Positions 1 through 7,428 of a stretch of 12,264 nt of DNA are shown one piece after another (position 1 is the first letter of the stretch; each line of letters opens with the position of its first letter). The notes beneath the pieces were generated by a model. It worked only from the letters and a program-made list of their open reading frames with translations, did not search any database and was not told where the DNA came from. Source of the DNA: an uncultured Chloroflexota bacterium (GTDB taxonomy: Bacteria > Chloroflexota > Dehalococcoidia > UBA3495). The stretch covers positions 1-12,264 of the forward strand of contig CAJXEF010000054.1 of the NCBI GenBank assembly GCA_913052545.1, given 5' to 3'. The position numbers were made by a program, and so were the translations under genes.

Positions 1-1
1 G

Positions 2-322
2 GCTGTATCCGGCTGGATCAAAGACATTTTCATCAAAGACTTTGAAGAAAATGTAGGTAACAGCGTTGGAGAAACTCAACAGTTAATCTCAGTCCAAAAG
101 CTGGAGACCTCCGGATTCTATGATGAATCAGCTGCCTTGAAGATACTCCAAGGAGGCCCTGCTGGAGTTATGTCATCCACAGTAATAGACTTTCGTGTAG
201 GTCGTCTATTAGGAGTAGCATTCATCGGCAGTATCGGGGACCAAGACAGGTTAAAAATGGCGAGCGACCTAGCGTATTCTTTAGAAAAGCGCATTGTACA
301 AGTAGTGTTAGGAGCCCATTGA
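2..322 (+). CDS. 3' end of an unrecognised protein (partial, 5' end outside window)
   Basis: The frame is open from base 2 to a TGA at 320-322, giving the last 106 residues of a longer protein; the true start lies left of the window. A TTG at 137 could be read as a start, but the open frame continues upstream with no stop, so I treat the gene as truncated by the window edge. I do not recognise the family. The visible part has a mixed region with an acidic stretch (IKDFEENVG), a Gly-Pro turn (LQGGPAGV), a likely beta strand (VIDFRVGRLLGVAFIG) and a final amphipathic helix ending in LEKRIVQVVLGAH. This strand-then-helix ending resembles the C-terminus of some secreted alpha/beta lipoproteins, but that is only an impression. 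It is convergent with the cobalamin operon and so probably unrelated to it. Confidence 0.6.
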   Translation, partial: AVSGWIKDIFIKDFEENVGNSVGETQQLISVQKLETSGFYDESAALKILQGGPAGVMSSTVIDFRVGRLLGVAFIGSIGDQDRLKMASDLAYSLEKRIVQVVLGAH

Positions 323-343
323 TAAACCAAAACGTTTGGTTTA
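323..343. terminator. Hairpin between convergent genes, possible weak bidirectional terminator
   Basis: A perfect 9-bp inverted repeat (TAAACCAAA, loop ACG, TTTGGTTTA) starts directly after the TGA of the plus-strand gene. It sits in the 111-nt space between two converging genes, where a terminator for either strand is expected. The stem is AT-rich and there is no clean U-run after it on either strand beyond the T-rich stem itself, so it is not a textbook Rho-independent terminator. The rest of the gap (344-433) shows no other convincing signal. Confidence 0.3.
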
Positions 344-433
344 AATAGGCTATTCCTAGCGAGACATCAAGGTACCTCGTCTATTTAATACTTTGTAATC
401 ATATCCCGTATATTCGGATTAGCTCCAGAGTTA

Positions 434-1507
434 TTATGCGGACAATAACCGCACAACTTCATCCCCTACTTCTTCCGTAGAAGCGTGGCCTCCCAAATCA
501 CCAGTAACGACCCTCCGTTCTTCCAGGCTCCTCATTACGGCACTCTCGACTCTACGAGCAGACTCATTTTCACCGAGATGTTCCAACATTAATCCAACAG
601 CCGATATAGTAGCTAATGGGTTTGCTATACCCTTACCTGCTATATCAAATGCCGCACCGTGAACCGATTCAAACATCGAAGGGTGGATTCCTTCTGGGTT
701 AACGTTAGCGCTAGCGGCCAGCCCCATACTACCTGTTGCGACGGCTGCTATATCTGAGATAATATCTGCAAACAAGTTTGATGCCACCATAACATCAAAC
801 TCTTCTGGCCACCGGACTAAATCCATAGCTACCCTATCTACCAATAGGGATTCTGTTTTGATATTCGGATAATCATTGGCTACTGACTCGAACACTTCAT
901 CCCAAAAAACCATCCCAAATGCCTGAGCATTGGATTTGGTAACCGAAGTTACAAGGTTCTTTTTGTTTCTTTTCACACAGTGCTCAAATGCAGCCCTTAT
1001 AATTCGTTCGGTACCTCGTCTAGTGAATACATTAGTTTGCATTACCGTTTCATGAGGCGTCCCCGGATAAAGCCTACCTCCTACAGGAGCATATTCCCCC
1101 TCTGTGTTTTCCCTGAATATCACTAAGTCTATTTCACCTGCTTCCTTCCCAGCCAGTGGTGATGTTACCCCTGGATACAGATAAGACGGTCGAATACAGA
1201 CTCCCTGATCAAATGCTCTACGCATCGGGAGTAGTAACCCCTGTAGCGTGATATGGTCAGGTATATTTGGATCCCCAACTGCTCCAAACAGAATAGCGTC
1301 ACATTTTCCTACCTCGGAGAGGCCATCATCAGGCATCATTTTACCTGTCTCCCTGTAATACGCAGATCCCCAGGGAAATTCAGTATAGGTAAAATTAAGC
1401 TCAGGTTCTAAATTGGATAGAGCAGTTAATATTTTTTTCCCTTCGGCCACCACTTCCGGACCTACTCCATCTCCTGGGATCAATGCTAAATTGTATTCGG
1501 TCATCAT
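434..1507 (-). CDS. Tartrate/D-malate dehydrogenase-family NAD-dependent beta-decarboxylating dehydrogenase (DmlA/TtuC-like)
   Basis: This 357-residue protein belongs to the isocitrate/isopropylmalate dehydrogenase superfamily, which oxidises a 2-hydroxyacid and decarboxylates the product. Visible motifs in order: IPGDGVGPEV (10-19), substrate loop TLQGLLLPMRRAFDQGV (87-103), FRENTEGEY (131-139, catalytic Tyr139), TKSNA (190-194, catalytic Lys191), VDR with Asp224, NLFADIISD (244-252, metal-binding Asp248 and Asp252), and ESVHGAAFDIAGKGIANP (280-297), where Asp288 fits an NAD rather than NADP enzyme. The RRAFDQGVCIRPSYLYPGV stretch and ENTEGEYAPVGG match tartrate/D-malate dehydrogenases better than LeuB. 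The substrate (D-malate, tartrate or a related acid) cannot be fixed from sequence. An AAAGGA ribosome site lies 5 nt before the first of two tandem ATGs (8 nt before the second). It ends with tandem TAATAA stops. It is last in the operon, 50 nt after pduX; its link to B12 synthesis is unexplained. Confidence 0.85.
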   Translation of the reverse strand: MMTEYNLALIPGDGVGPEVVAEGKKILTALSNLEPELNFTYTEFPWGSAYYRETGKMMPDDGLSEVGKCDAILFGAVGDPNIPDHITLQGLLLPMRRAFDQGVCIRPSYLYPGVTSPLAGKEAGEIDLVIFRENTEGEYAPVGGRLYPGTPHETVMQTNVFTRRGTERIIRAAFEHCVKRNKKNLVTSVTKSNAQAFGMVFWDEVFESVANDYPNIKTESLLVDRVAMDLVRWPEEFDVMVASNLFADIISDIAAVATGSMGLAASANVNPEGIHPSMFESVHGAAFDIAGKGIANPLATISAVGLMLEHLGENESARRVESAVMRSLEERRVVTGDLGGHASTEEVGDEVVRLLSA

Positions 1508-1557
1508 TGTCGTCCTTTAAAACTTAGTAGTGTAAGCACTAATTAATCATGTAATAT

Positions 1558-2439
1558 TCATCCAATTTTGTGAACTCCACCACCGAGTAACCGAAAATGC
1601 TCGACAGACTCAGCATCACAGAACAAGGATTTAGCCTTTTTAAAAACAGATTTTCCTCTCCTTTCTTTGGCATCTAACAATATTCCTATGATCGTTCCAC
1701 TATGTCCAACCGTAACCCCAGCAGCATTAATTGATTCAGCAAAATTAATAACGGATGATAATTGTGGCTTATGTACAATATGTTGATTAGCCTGAGCACT
1801 CAAGGAAGCACCTTTACCAATCATTGTGGGATTACCCTCATTTATACCCCGCCTAACCAAATCTAAAGCTTCGTTAGTTATAGGACGCAAACTTTCCCAC
1901 AATATACGCCGATCTTCTCGGTTAAACTCTACCGTGTCTATTATCCCTCCAAAATCAAAAGCTACGATTTCCATCGGAGGAGGCATACCCAACTCTTCCA
2001 TCAAAAGGCCTTCTCGATGATCAAATAATGCGATACCAGGAAACATTACACCGTCAGTTGGTTCCTCTTTAATAGCCAATCGGCCTATGGCCATGGGTGA
2101 TAACTCTTGATCCAGAGCCAAGCCGGTGGCAGCAATCGCTCCGATTACATCGGCACTGCTACTACCCATTCCCTTGCCTCTAGGAATCGGATTAGAAATA
2201 GTTACTTGAGCTCCCACACCAGCGACATCCAAATATTCTAGGGTAGCTCTAACTGCAGCTAAAGCCTTGGGGCTGTCCTCGGGACCAGAGACAGCCTCAC
2301 CTTCCGAAGACAGATCTACTTGCACTCTGGAATAAAAATCAATCGGACAAGTAACTAAAAAATAAGCATTTTCTAGGATACCCTGGACTAACTCACCGCA
2401 AACTCCAGGAACCCTAACAGTAGCGCTACCTAAAAGCAT
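1558..2439 (-). CDS. pduX: L-threonine kinase, PduX-like GHMP kinase
   Basis: Predicted to phosphorylate L-threonine with ATP, giving L-threonine-O-3-phosphate, the substrate of CobD, and so supplying the aminopropanol linker of cobalamin. The 293-residue protein has the PduX-type opening VPGVCGELVQG (10-20), the GHMP ATP-binding loop PIPRGKGMGSSSADV (85-98), and the C-terminal GHMP segment GVTVGHSGTIIGILL (241-255). Length agrees with PduX (about 300). GHMP kinases include many sugar and mevalonate kinases, but the CGELVQG start and the cobalamin context point to the threonine kinase. The start is supported by a TAAGG ribosome site that overlaps the cobU stop codon, 12 nt upstream, so translation is probably coupled to cobU. 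In Salmonella this gene sits in the pdu operon; here it is in the biosynthetic operon, alongside its partner cobD. Confidence 0.88.
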   Translation of the reverse strand: MLLGSATVRVPGVCGELVQGILENAYFLVTCPIDFYSRVQVDLSSEGEAVSGPEDSPKALAAVRATLEYLDVAGVGAQVTISNPIPRGKGMGSSSADVIGAIAATGLALDQELSPMAIGRLAIKEEPTDGVMFPGIALFDHREGLLMEELGMPPPMEIVAFDFGGIIDTVEFNREDRRILWESLRPITNEALDLVRRGINEGNPTMIGKGASLSAQANQHIVHKPQLSSVINFAESINAAGVTVGHSGTIIGILLDAKERRGKSVFKKAKSLFCDAESVEHFRLLGGGVHKIG

Positions 2440-2451
2440 TCTTAAAACGCC

Positions 2452-3000
2452 TTAACCCTTCAATTTTACCGGTATACCTGCAGTTACTAAGTAAACTACT
2501 CCAGACTCAAATGCAGCTGTTTGGTTCAAAACTCCCAGCAGATCTTGAAAACGTCTGCCCAACGAGTAAGTCGACACCAATCCCGATCCAACCTCACTAC
2601 TAACTATAAACGCATCTACATCTGAATCATTTATCAGGTTTAGAAAACTTGATAAATGATTCAAAGCTAAAGCTTCCAAATTTTTATAATCCTCGGCCTC
2701 GTATTCAATTAGATAGTTGCTTACCCAACCATCTAGTGAATCAAGTAAAAGTAAAACAGGTCCGTTATTCCTCGCCAATGATGCTCTCAGATTCGTGACC
2801 ATATCCATCGGCTCTTCAAGCGTTTCCCACGAATCAGGGCGCCGCTGTTGATGAGCATCAATTCGGTGCTTCATTTCACCGTCGCTTGGTTGTCCGGTGG
2901 CCAAGTAAATGGTAGCCCCAGTCTTCTCTTTCACCAAAGTTTCAGCAAAAACGCTTTTGCCAGATTTAATGCCACCTAATATCAAAGTGGATTTACCCAT
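2452..3000 (-). CDS. cobU: Adenosylcobinamide kinase / adenosylcobinamide-phosphate guanylyltransferase
   Basis: Bifunctional cytoplasmic enzyme: it phosphorylates adenosylcobinamide and then transfers GMP from GTP, forming AdoCbi-GDP for CobS. The 182-residue protein has the P-loop LILGGIKSGKS (6-16). The segment HRIDAHQQRRPDSWETLEEP (45-64) carries His50, at the position of the guanylylated histidine of the family. VSSEVGSGLVSTYSLGRRF and the following DLLGVLNQTAA form the family's conserved C-terminal block. Length is normal (about 180). The ATG starts one base after the cobQ TGA (TGATATG), with no strong ribosome site of its own, so coupling to cobQ is likely. All key residues are present. 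The archaeal-type alternative CobY is excluded by the CobU motifs. Confidence 0.97.
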   Translation of the reverse strand: MGKSTLILGGIKSGKSVFAETLVKEKTGATIYLATGQPSDGEMKHRIDAHQQRRPDSWETLEEPMDMVTNLRASLARNNGPVLLLLDSLDGWVSNYLIEYEAEDYKNLEALALNHLSSFLNLINDSDVDAFIVSSEVGSGLVSTYSLGRRFQDLLGVLNQTAAFESGVVYLVTAGIPVKLKG

Positions 3001-3001
3001 A

Positions 3002-4555
3002 TCAACTAATCAGACCCGCATTAACGTTATCAACATCCAAATCGATCATCTGATAAATTAGTTCCATATTCAAGCTAGCGCGCACCCAGGCAGCCAATTT
3101 GTCATACTCCTGATCTATTACCAAATCCCTCATATCCAAAGACAACGTGACGCCTTTTAGACTGGCCAATTCATTCAAAACTGATCTCCGAAATCCTCCG
3201 TTGTGAAAAACACCGTGGATGTAGGTGCCAAAAACACTTCCGTCCGAATTAATAGCTCCATCAAATGAAGTTTCTTCGTTGACGGCCACATCAGATCTGT
3301 CGTGGATCGTAAAGGCTGGCTGAACTTGAGAGCCAGTGGTCCGTCCCATATGTATCTCATAACCCGTAACGGATTCCCCTGCGGCCCTAGATAACAAACC
3401 AGTATTCCCCTGAACTCGGCCTTGTATCCTATGGGTTTCTTTAGTACCACCGAATACCGTAGTCATAGGCAAGATATCCAAGCCATTCATCTCTAGTATA
3501 TTTGATTCAATTCCTTCAGGATCATAGAGTTTGGTGCCCAGCATTTGATAACCACCGCATACACCAATAACTGGAATCCCAGAGGAGTGCAAATTCTTAA
3601 TCGCTTTAGTCAGTCCCTGGTTGTTCATCCAAGACAGGTCTGCCATGGTGGTCTTGCTTCCGGGTAATATGATCAAATCAGGCCTTTGCAACTCTTCAAC
3701 TGATTCTACATATTTGAGTGTTACTCCATTTTCTCTTCCTAATGGATCAAAATCGTCGAAGTTAGATAAATGAGGAAACTTAACTACCGCAATGTCCAAA
3801 AGGGAAACGGATCTGTCGTGAGTAGGCAAGTCTAAAGCAACCGAATCTTCTTCCGGGATGTGAATATCCCGAAAATGGTGTACTACCCCGGCAACTGGAA
3901 TACCAGTCCTGGCTTCTAGCATATCTAGACCATCGGTAAGCAAACTAGCATCACCTCGAAATTTATTTATTATGAATGCTTTAACAATGTCCCGTTCGTC
4001 AGGATCAAGTAACTCCATCGTCCCAACCAGGGCGGCAAAGACTCCTCCTCGGTCGATATCTCCACACAACAAAACGGGCGCGCCGGAATATTTGGCCACC
4101 CTCATATTGACGATTTCAGTAGCCTTCAAGTTAATCTCTGCAGGACTTCCAGCTCCTTCGATCACGACAATATCAAACTGTTCGCGGAGAATATCGAGAG
4201 AAGCACTTACAGATTCCCAAAGTTGGGCCTTTAATCCAAAATAATCTCTTACCTTCGCTGAAATTAGCGGCTTACCCATTAGCACCACCTGAGCGATATG
4301 ATCTGCCTCAGGCTTAAGCAGCACTGGATTCATATGCACTTGTGCCTCGACACCGGCAGCCTCGGCCTGAACTGCCTGAGCTCTTCCGATTTCACCACCG
4401 TCTCTCGTCACATAAGAATTATTAGACATGTTTTGTGCCTTGAAAGGTGCAACTCTAAACCCATCTTGTCGAAATATTCTACACAAGGCAGATACTAGAA
4501 CACTTTTCCCGACATGCGAAGCTGTACCTTGTACCATTAAAACGCGAGCAGTCAA
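3002..4555 (-). CDS. cobQ: Cobyric acid synthase (glutamine-dependent b,d,e,g amidation)
   Basis: Converts adenosylcobyrinic acid a,c-diamide to adenosylcobyric acid by four ATP- and glutamine-dependent amidations. The 517-residue protein has the N-terminal synthetase domain with the nucleotide loop VQGTASHVGKS (8-18), FKAQNMSNNSYVT (38-50) and MNPVLLKPEADHIAQVVLMG (75-94). A class-I-like glutamine amidotransferase domain follows, with IILPGSKTT (295-303), GVCGGYQMLG (331-340, nucleophile Cys333) and GTYIHGVF (443-450, His447). Length is typical. The start is TTG at 4555-4553, overlapping the cobC stop as TTGA; a good AAAGGA site sits 8 nt before it and the resulting MTARVLMVQGTAS matches usual CobQ N-termini. 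An ATG at 4537-4535 would begin only one residue before the conserved VQGTAS and lacks such support. Single-base spacing to cobU suggests a translationally coupled block cobC-cobQ-cobU. Confidence 0.97.
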   Translation of the reverse strand: MTARVLMVQGTASHVGKSVLVSALCRIFRQDGFRVAPFKAQNMSNNSYVTRDGGEIGRAQAVQAEAAGVEAQVHMNPVLLKPEADHIAQVVLMGKPLISAKVRDYFGLKAQLWESVSASLDILREQFDIVVIEGAGSPAEINLKATEIVNMRVAKYSGAPVLLCGDIDRGGVFAALVGTMELLDPDERDIVKAFIINKFRGDASLLTDGLDMLEARTGIPVAGVVHHFRDIHIPEEDSVALDLPTHDRSVSLLDIAVVKFPHLSNFDDFDPLGRENGVTLKYVESVEELQRPDLIILPGSKTTMADLSWMNNQGLTKAIKNLHSSGIPVIGVCGGYQMLGTKLYDPEGIESNILEMNGLDILPMTTVFGGTKETHRIQGRVQGNTGLLSRAAGESVTGYEIHMGRTTGSQVQPAFTIHDRSDVAVNEETSFDGAINSDGSVFGTYIHGVFHNGGFRRSVLNELASLKGVTLSLDMRDLVIDQEYDKLAAWVRASLNMELIYQMIDLDVDNVNAGLIS

Positions 4556-5169
4556 TTGATTTTTCCTTTCATGTGTGAAGAATCATTGTAGAGAACCATC
4601 ACGGAATTATCAGGGTAGACGTCAAATATTGAAAGGGCACAGTTATTCATAACTAATTTCCAATTGGCTTCTAGGGGTAAATCCAATATAGCTACCACGG
4701 CGGACCTTAACGATCCACCGTGCCCGACTATGAGTATGGTTTCATTCATATGTTCCTGTTTTAAATACGATACGAATCCAGCCATTCTTTCACTTGTTTC
4801 TCTTATAGTTTCACCGCCAGTTGGAGCAAAATCTAGATCATTTACCAAGGATGACACATATAATTCAGGGAACTCCGTTTTATATTCATTAACGGTCAAC
4901 CCTTCGAAAACCCCTTTATGGTATTCTCTCAGCTGTTCAGTAGTGTGAAGATCAACTTGCTTATTTTGCACTATGATATCTGCAGTATTTCTGGCACGAA
5001 TTAAATCACTGCTATATACAGTGTCGAAATCAACATCTTCCAGGCGTTGTCCCAATGCCTTGGCCTGTGCTCTGCCCCGAGGAGAAAGATCTATGTCAGT
5101 ATGTCCTTGAATCCGTCCTTCGGAGTTCCATACTGTCTCACCATGTCGAGTCATATATATGCGTCCCAT
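4552..5169 (-). CDS. cobC: Alpha-ribazole phosphatase (histidine phosphatase superfamily)
   Basis: Predicted to remove the 5'-phosphate of alpha-ribazole phosphate or of adenosylcobalamin phosphate, the last step of nucleotide-loop assembly. The 205-residue protein is a phosphoglycerate-mutase-like histidine phosphatase: TRHGETVWN (7-15, phosphorylated His9 preceded by Arg8), GRIQGHTDIDLSPRGRAQA (18-36), SSDLIRARNTA (53-63, Arg58), LREYHKGVFEG (80-90, acid Glu82) and VGHGGSLR (148-155, His150). The superfamily has many substrates, and sequence alone would only give 'phosphatase'; the position between cobD and cobQ makes the CobC role likely. A ribosome site AAAGGA lies about 10 nt before the ATG. 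The gene overlaps cobQ by 4 nt and follows cobD by 57 nt. Confidence 0.88.
   Translation of the reverse strand: MGRIYMTRHGETVWNSEGRIQGHTDIDLSPRGRAQAKALGQRLEDVDFDTVYSSDLIRARNTADIIVQNKQVDLHTTEQLREYHKGVFEGLTVNEYKTEFPELYVSSLVNDLDFAPTGGETIRETSERMAGFVSYLKQEHMNETILIVGHGGSLRSAVVAILDLPLEANWKLVMNNCALSIFDVYPDNSVMVLYNDSSHMKGKIN
4564..4569 (-). promoter_or_regulatory. Ribosome binding site deciding the TTG start of cobQ
   Basis: On the minus strand AAAGGA lies 8 nt before the TTG at 4555-4553, inside the end of cobC. The spacing is ideal for that TTG and too long (26 nt) for the next in-frame ATG at 4537. Confidence 0.7.
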
Positions 5170-5226
5170 AGCTAATCAATCCTTTTAGAAAAGTCCCTTA
5201 AATACTAAAGTTATTAACTACTTAAT

Positions 5227-6384
5227 TTATCTGTTAATGTCTTTACCGCTATCCATAGCTACTATTAACCTCTCACAATCGGGAATGGTGCGAATGCCTA
5301 TACGGATACACTCGGGCAAGCCAAAGGAAGCACAATCCCTGACGAATATCCCTTTCCTCATCAAATAATTTTGCCACTTATTCCCGTCTCCGCAATCAAC
5401 CAATAAAAAATTGGCTGTAGCTGGATATACGGAGAAGCCCATAGATCCCAATGCGGTCTGGAGATACTCTTTAGACGCGTTCACCACCATTTTTGCGTGA
5501 GGTAAATATTCCACATCATTTAGCGCAATTTCTCCTGCAATTTGGGCAAGTGTGTTCACGCTCCAATCAGGCTGATAGGATCCTAGTCTGGTTGTTACGG
5601 AAGATGAAGATAAAGAATAACCTAGCCTCAATCCGGTTAAGGCGTAATCCTTAGTCATAGACCGAAGAAGTACGATATTACCTAAACACAGCAGGTTTAA
5701 AGAATCCCAAGGAGCATCAACAAAATTCAAATACGCTTCGTCAACGACTAATAAGGCATTAACCGAGTCACATGCCGATGCCACCTCTTCAACTAATTCA
5801 GGCCCTACATAAATACCAGTAGGATTATTTGGATTGCAGAGGAAAACTAATTTTAATCCTGAGACATTTCGAATTTGATCACAAGCTTTAGAGATATCCC
5901 ACTTTAGGCCATTATTCCTGTCGGCATAGAATTCGTATATTCTCGCACCCATTAATGCACAGGCACCCTTGTATTCACTATAAGTAGGAGCAAAAATCAT
6001 AACAGCCGACGTACTGTCCTTAGTACCCGTAAACAACTCCGACCGGGCTATCAGGTGTATCAACTCCGTGGATCCATTACCAACCAGAATCTCGTCTGGA
6101 TCAATAGTTTGGTCATGGGCTCCTGATAAATATTTTGAAAGAACTTCCTTCAGTTCTAGAGAAGAAGGATCCGGATAAGCAGAAAGGTCTGCTCGGGATA
6201 ACGCTTCAAATAAACCTGCTGGTTGTCCTGTCGGACTGACACTCGCGCTAAAATCCAGAACATCCTCAGGGTTCAGACCAAGCTTCCTTAGTTCGTAAGG
6301 CTTGATCCCTCCGTGAACTGGACGTTCTAAATTATTACCACCGGTTACACCCGACAAATTGCCTAAATCAGACGACTGAGACAT
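5227..6384 (-). CDS. cobD: L-threonine-O-3-phosphate decarboxylase (PLP-dependent, HisC-like fold)
   Basis: Decarboxylates threonine phosphate to (R)-1-amino-2-propanol O-2-phosphate, which CbiB attaches to cobyric acid. The 385-residue protein is a fold-type I PLP enzyme: RPVHGGIKPYELRKLG (21-36, the HGG start is typical of CobD), VGNGSTELIH (101-110), FLCNPNNPTG (181-190), VVDEAYLNF (213-221, PLP Asp215 and Tyr218), SMTKDYALTGLRLGY (242-256, Schiff-base Lys245 and Arg253), and CIRIGIRT (359-366, carboxylate-binding Arg361). Histidinol-phosphate aminotransferase is the main alternative; the HGG motif and the neighbours cbiB and pduX favour CobD. About 20 low-complexity residues (Ser/Gly/Asn-rich) precede the HGG motif. 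The start has a purine-rich AAAGGGG just 3 nt before the ATG, shorter spacing than usual. Confidence 0.92.
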   Translation of the reverse strand: MSQSSDLGNLSGVTGGNNLERPVHGGIKPYELRKLGLNPEDVLDFSASVSPTGQPAGLFEALSRADLSAYPDPSSLELKEVLSKYLSGAHDQTIDPDEILVGNGSTELIHLIARSELFTGTKDSTSAVMIFAPTYSEYKGACALMGARIYEFYADRNNGLKWDISKACDQIRNVSGLKLVFLCNPNNPTGIYVGPELVEEVASACDSVNALLVVDEAYLNFVDAPWDSLNLLCLGNIVLLRSMTKDYALTGLRLGYSLSSSSVTTRLGSYQPDWSVNTLAQIAGEIALNDVEYLPHAKMVVNASKEYLQTALGSMGFSVYPATANFLLVDCGDGNKWQNYLMRKGIFVRDCASFGLPECIRIGIRTIPDCERLIVAMDSGKDINR

Positions 6385-6417
6385 ATTCCCCTTTGGGTAA
6401 AAGTAATACCACTGTTA

Positions 6418-6447
6418 ATAATAATCCCAGCTAGTTTTCAGGGTAAA
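6418..6447 (-). promoter_or_regulatory. Possible weak internal sigma-70-like promoter before cobD
   Basis: The 93-nt cbiB-cobD gap is the longest inside the operon. Read on the minus strand it contains TTTACC (6447-6442), an 18-nt spacer and TATTAT (6423-6418), one mismatch from the -10 consensus. A transcript would start about 25-30 nt before cobD. The -35 match is poor and chance matches are common in AT-rich DNA, so this is only a candidate. Confidence 0.2.
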
Positions 6448-6477
6448 TAACCACTCATTTTCCAAAACTACCAGAGA

Positions 6478-7422
6478 CTATAAAAAAACCCTGCCCTTCA
6501 ACAGCAACAATAAACTCGCTAAAGTCACACAGGCACTCACAACAAAAACCATGCTCTGGAGAGTACGCTTAATATCTTGCGGTTGAATATCTTTTGACGG
6601 GTCTCCTAATCGATAAAACCCAACTTTTATCAAGCTAATGCCCAAAGCCCCAGCCATAGCACTCATCGTCCAACCAGCGTTGGGACTTTCCGTGACACTA
6701 TGGTCACGCCACATGATACGCCAAGCATTCGATACTTTTTGACCAGGGAGAAACGAACTACCTATAACTAACAATATAGCAGTTACCCGGGACGGAACCC
6801 AATTGACTACGTCGTCAAATCTAGCAGATGCTTTACCCAAATATTCGTATCTGCCATGATAGCCTATCATACTATCCAAGGTGTTAATAGCTCGATAGGC
6901 AAACGCTCCAGGCAACCCAAACAAAGCGAAAGCCATCATCGGGGCCACGATACTATCGGTAAAATTTTCTGACACTGACTCTACTGTAGCAGCTGTGGCC
7001 TCTTCTAACGACAATTCCCTAACATCTCTACTAACCAATGCTCTAAGCCCGGTCCTTACCTCGCCTATAGAATTAGATTCCACTAATTTAGCCATTCTTC
7101 TAGCTACCTGAAACAACATTCGGATAGAGAAAGTACTTTTGAATAACATGGCTCCGATTAAAACGTATAGCACACTGCTGGTATTCTGTGAAATTGCACC
7201 CACTAAGTATGTTATAGACCACCAACAACTGGGAATACAGAGTGCTAGGAATATCCCATATATAAAGGGTAAAGCTCTGCCACTTGGAGCTAATTTTTCA
7301 GCTAACGATACCGTTTTACCTATCCAGACTGTAGGATGTATTCTGCTGGGGTATTCTCCAATTATCAAATCTATTACCACAGCTAATAGAAAAATAATTA
7401 TATTTAAATGTACATCAGCCAT
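6478..7422 (-). CDS. cbiB: Adenosylcobinamide-phosphate synthase (membrane protein)
   Basis: Joins aminopropanol phosphate to the f-propionate of adenosylcobyric acid, giving adenosylcobinamide phosphate. The 314-residue integral membrane protein shows family motifs: DLIIGEYPSRIHPTVWIG (18-35), RTGLRALVSRDVRELS (123-138), ATVESVSENFTDSIVAPM (145-162), YRAINTLDSMIGYHGRYEYL (176-195), ARFDDVVNWVPSRVTA (200-215) and DHSVTESPNAGWTMSAMAGAL (240-260, split by NAG). Hydrophobic segments lie at about 6-22, 51-75, 82-98, 155-172, 211-226 and 290-308. Length is normal (about 310-320). It begins 6 nt after the cobS stop with only a weak CTGG-like ribosome site, so coupling to cobS is likely. CbiB, CobS and possibly CobU/CobT are known to work at the membrane, consistent with their neighbouring positions here. 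Confidence 0.96.
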   Translation of the reverse strand: MADVHLNIIIFLLAVVIDLIIGEYPSRIHPTVWIGKTVSLAEKLAPSGRALPFIYGIFLALCIPSCWWSITYLVGAISQNTSSVLYVLIGAMLFKSTFSIRMLFQVARRMAKLVESNSIGEVRTGLRALVSRDVRELSLEEATAATVESVSENFTDSIVAPMMAFALFGLPGAFAYRAINTLDSMIGYHGRYEYLGKASARFDDVVNWVPSRVTAILLVIGSSFLPGQKVSNAWRIMWRDHSVTESPNAGWTMSAMAGALGISLIKVGFYRLGDPSKDIQPQDIKRTLQSMVFVVSACVTLASLLLLLKGRVFL

Positions 7423-7428
7423 TTCAAG

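Noticed and set aside
118..330. Minus-strand open frame of 70 codons over the left-edge gene
   Set aside because: The plus-strand frame is open across the whole region from the edge and ends just before a hairpin; the antisense frame has no ribosome site or motif.
323..433. Strong Rho-independent terminator
   Set aside because: The hairpin is AT-rich and lacks a separate U-tract on either strand, so I kept it only as a weak candidate.
434..1507. 3-isopropylmalate dehydrogenase (LeuB)
   Set aside because: Same superfamily, but the RRAFDQGVCIRPSYLYPGV and ENTEGEYAPVGG stretches resemble tartrate/D-malate dehydrogenases, and no leucine genes are nearby.
3175..3450. Minus-strand open frame of 91 codons inside cobQ
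   Set aside because: Same strand but different frame from the intact cobQ amidotransferase domain; no motif of its own.
3972..4244. Plus-strand open frame of 90 codons opposite cobQ
   Set aside because: Antisense to the conserved synthetase domain of cobQ, with low-complexity Ser/Thr/Ile composition typical of a shadow frame.
5227..6384. Histidinol-phosphate aminotransferase (HisC)
   Set aside because: Same fold, but the HGG N-terminal motif and the cobalamin neighbours favour threonine-phosphate decarboxylase.
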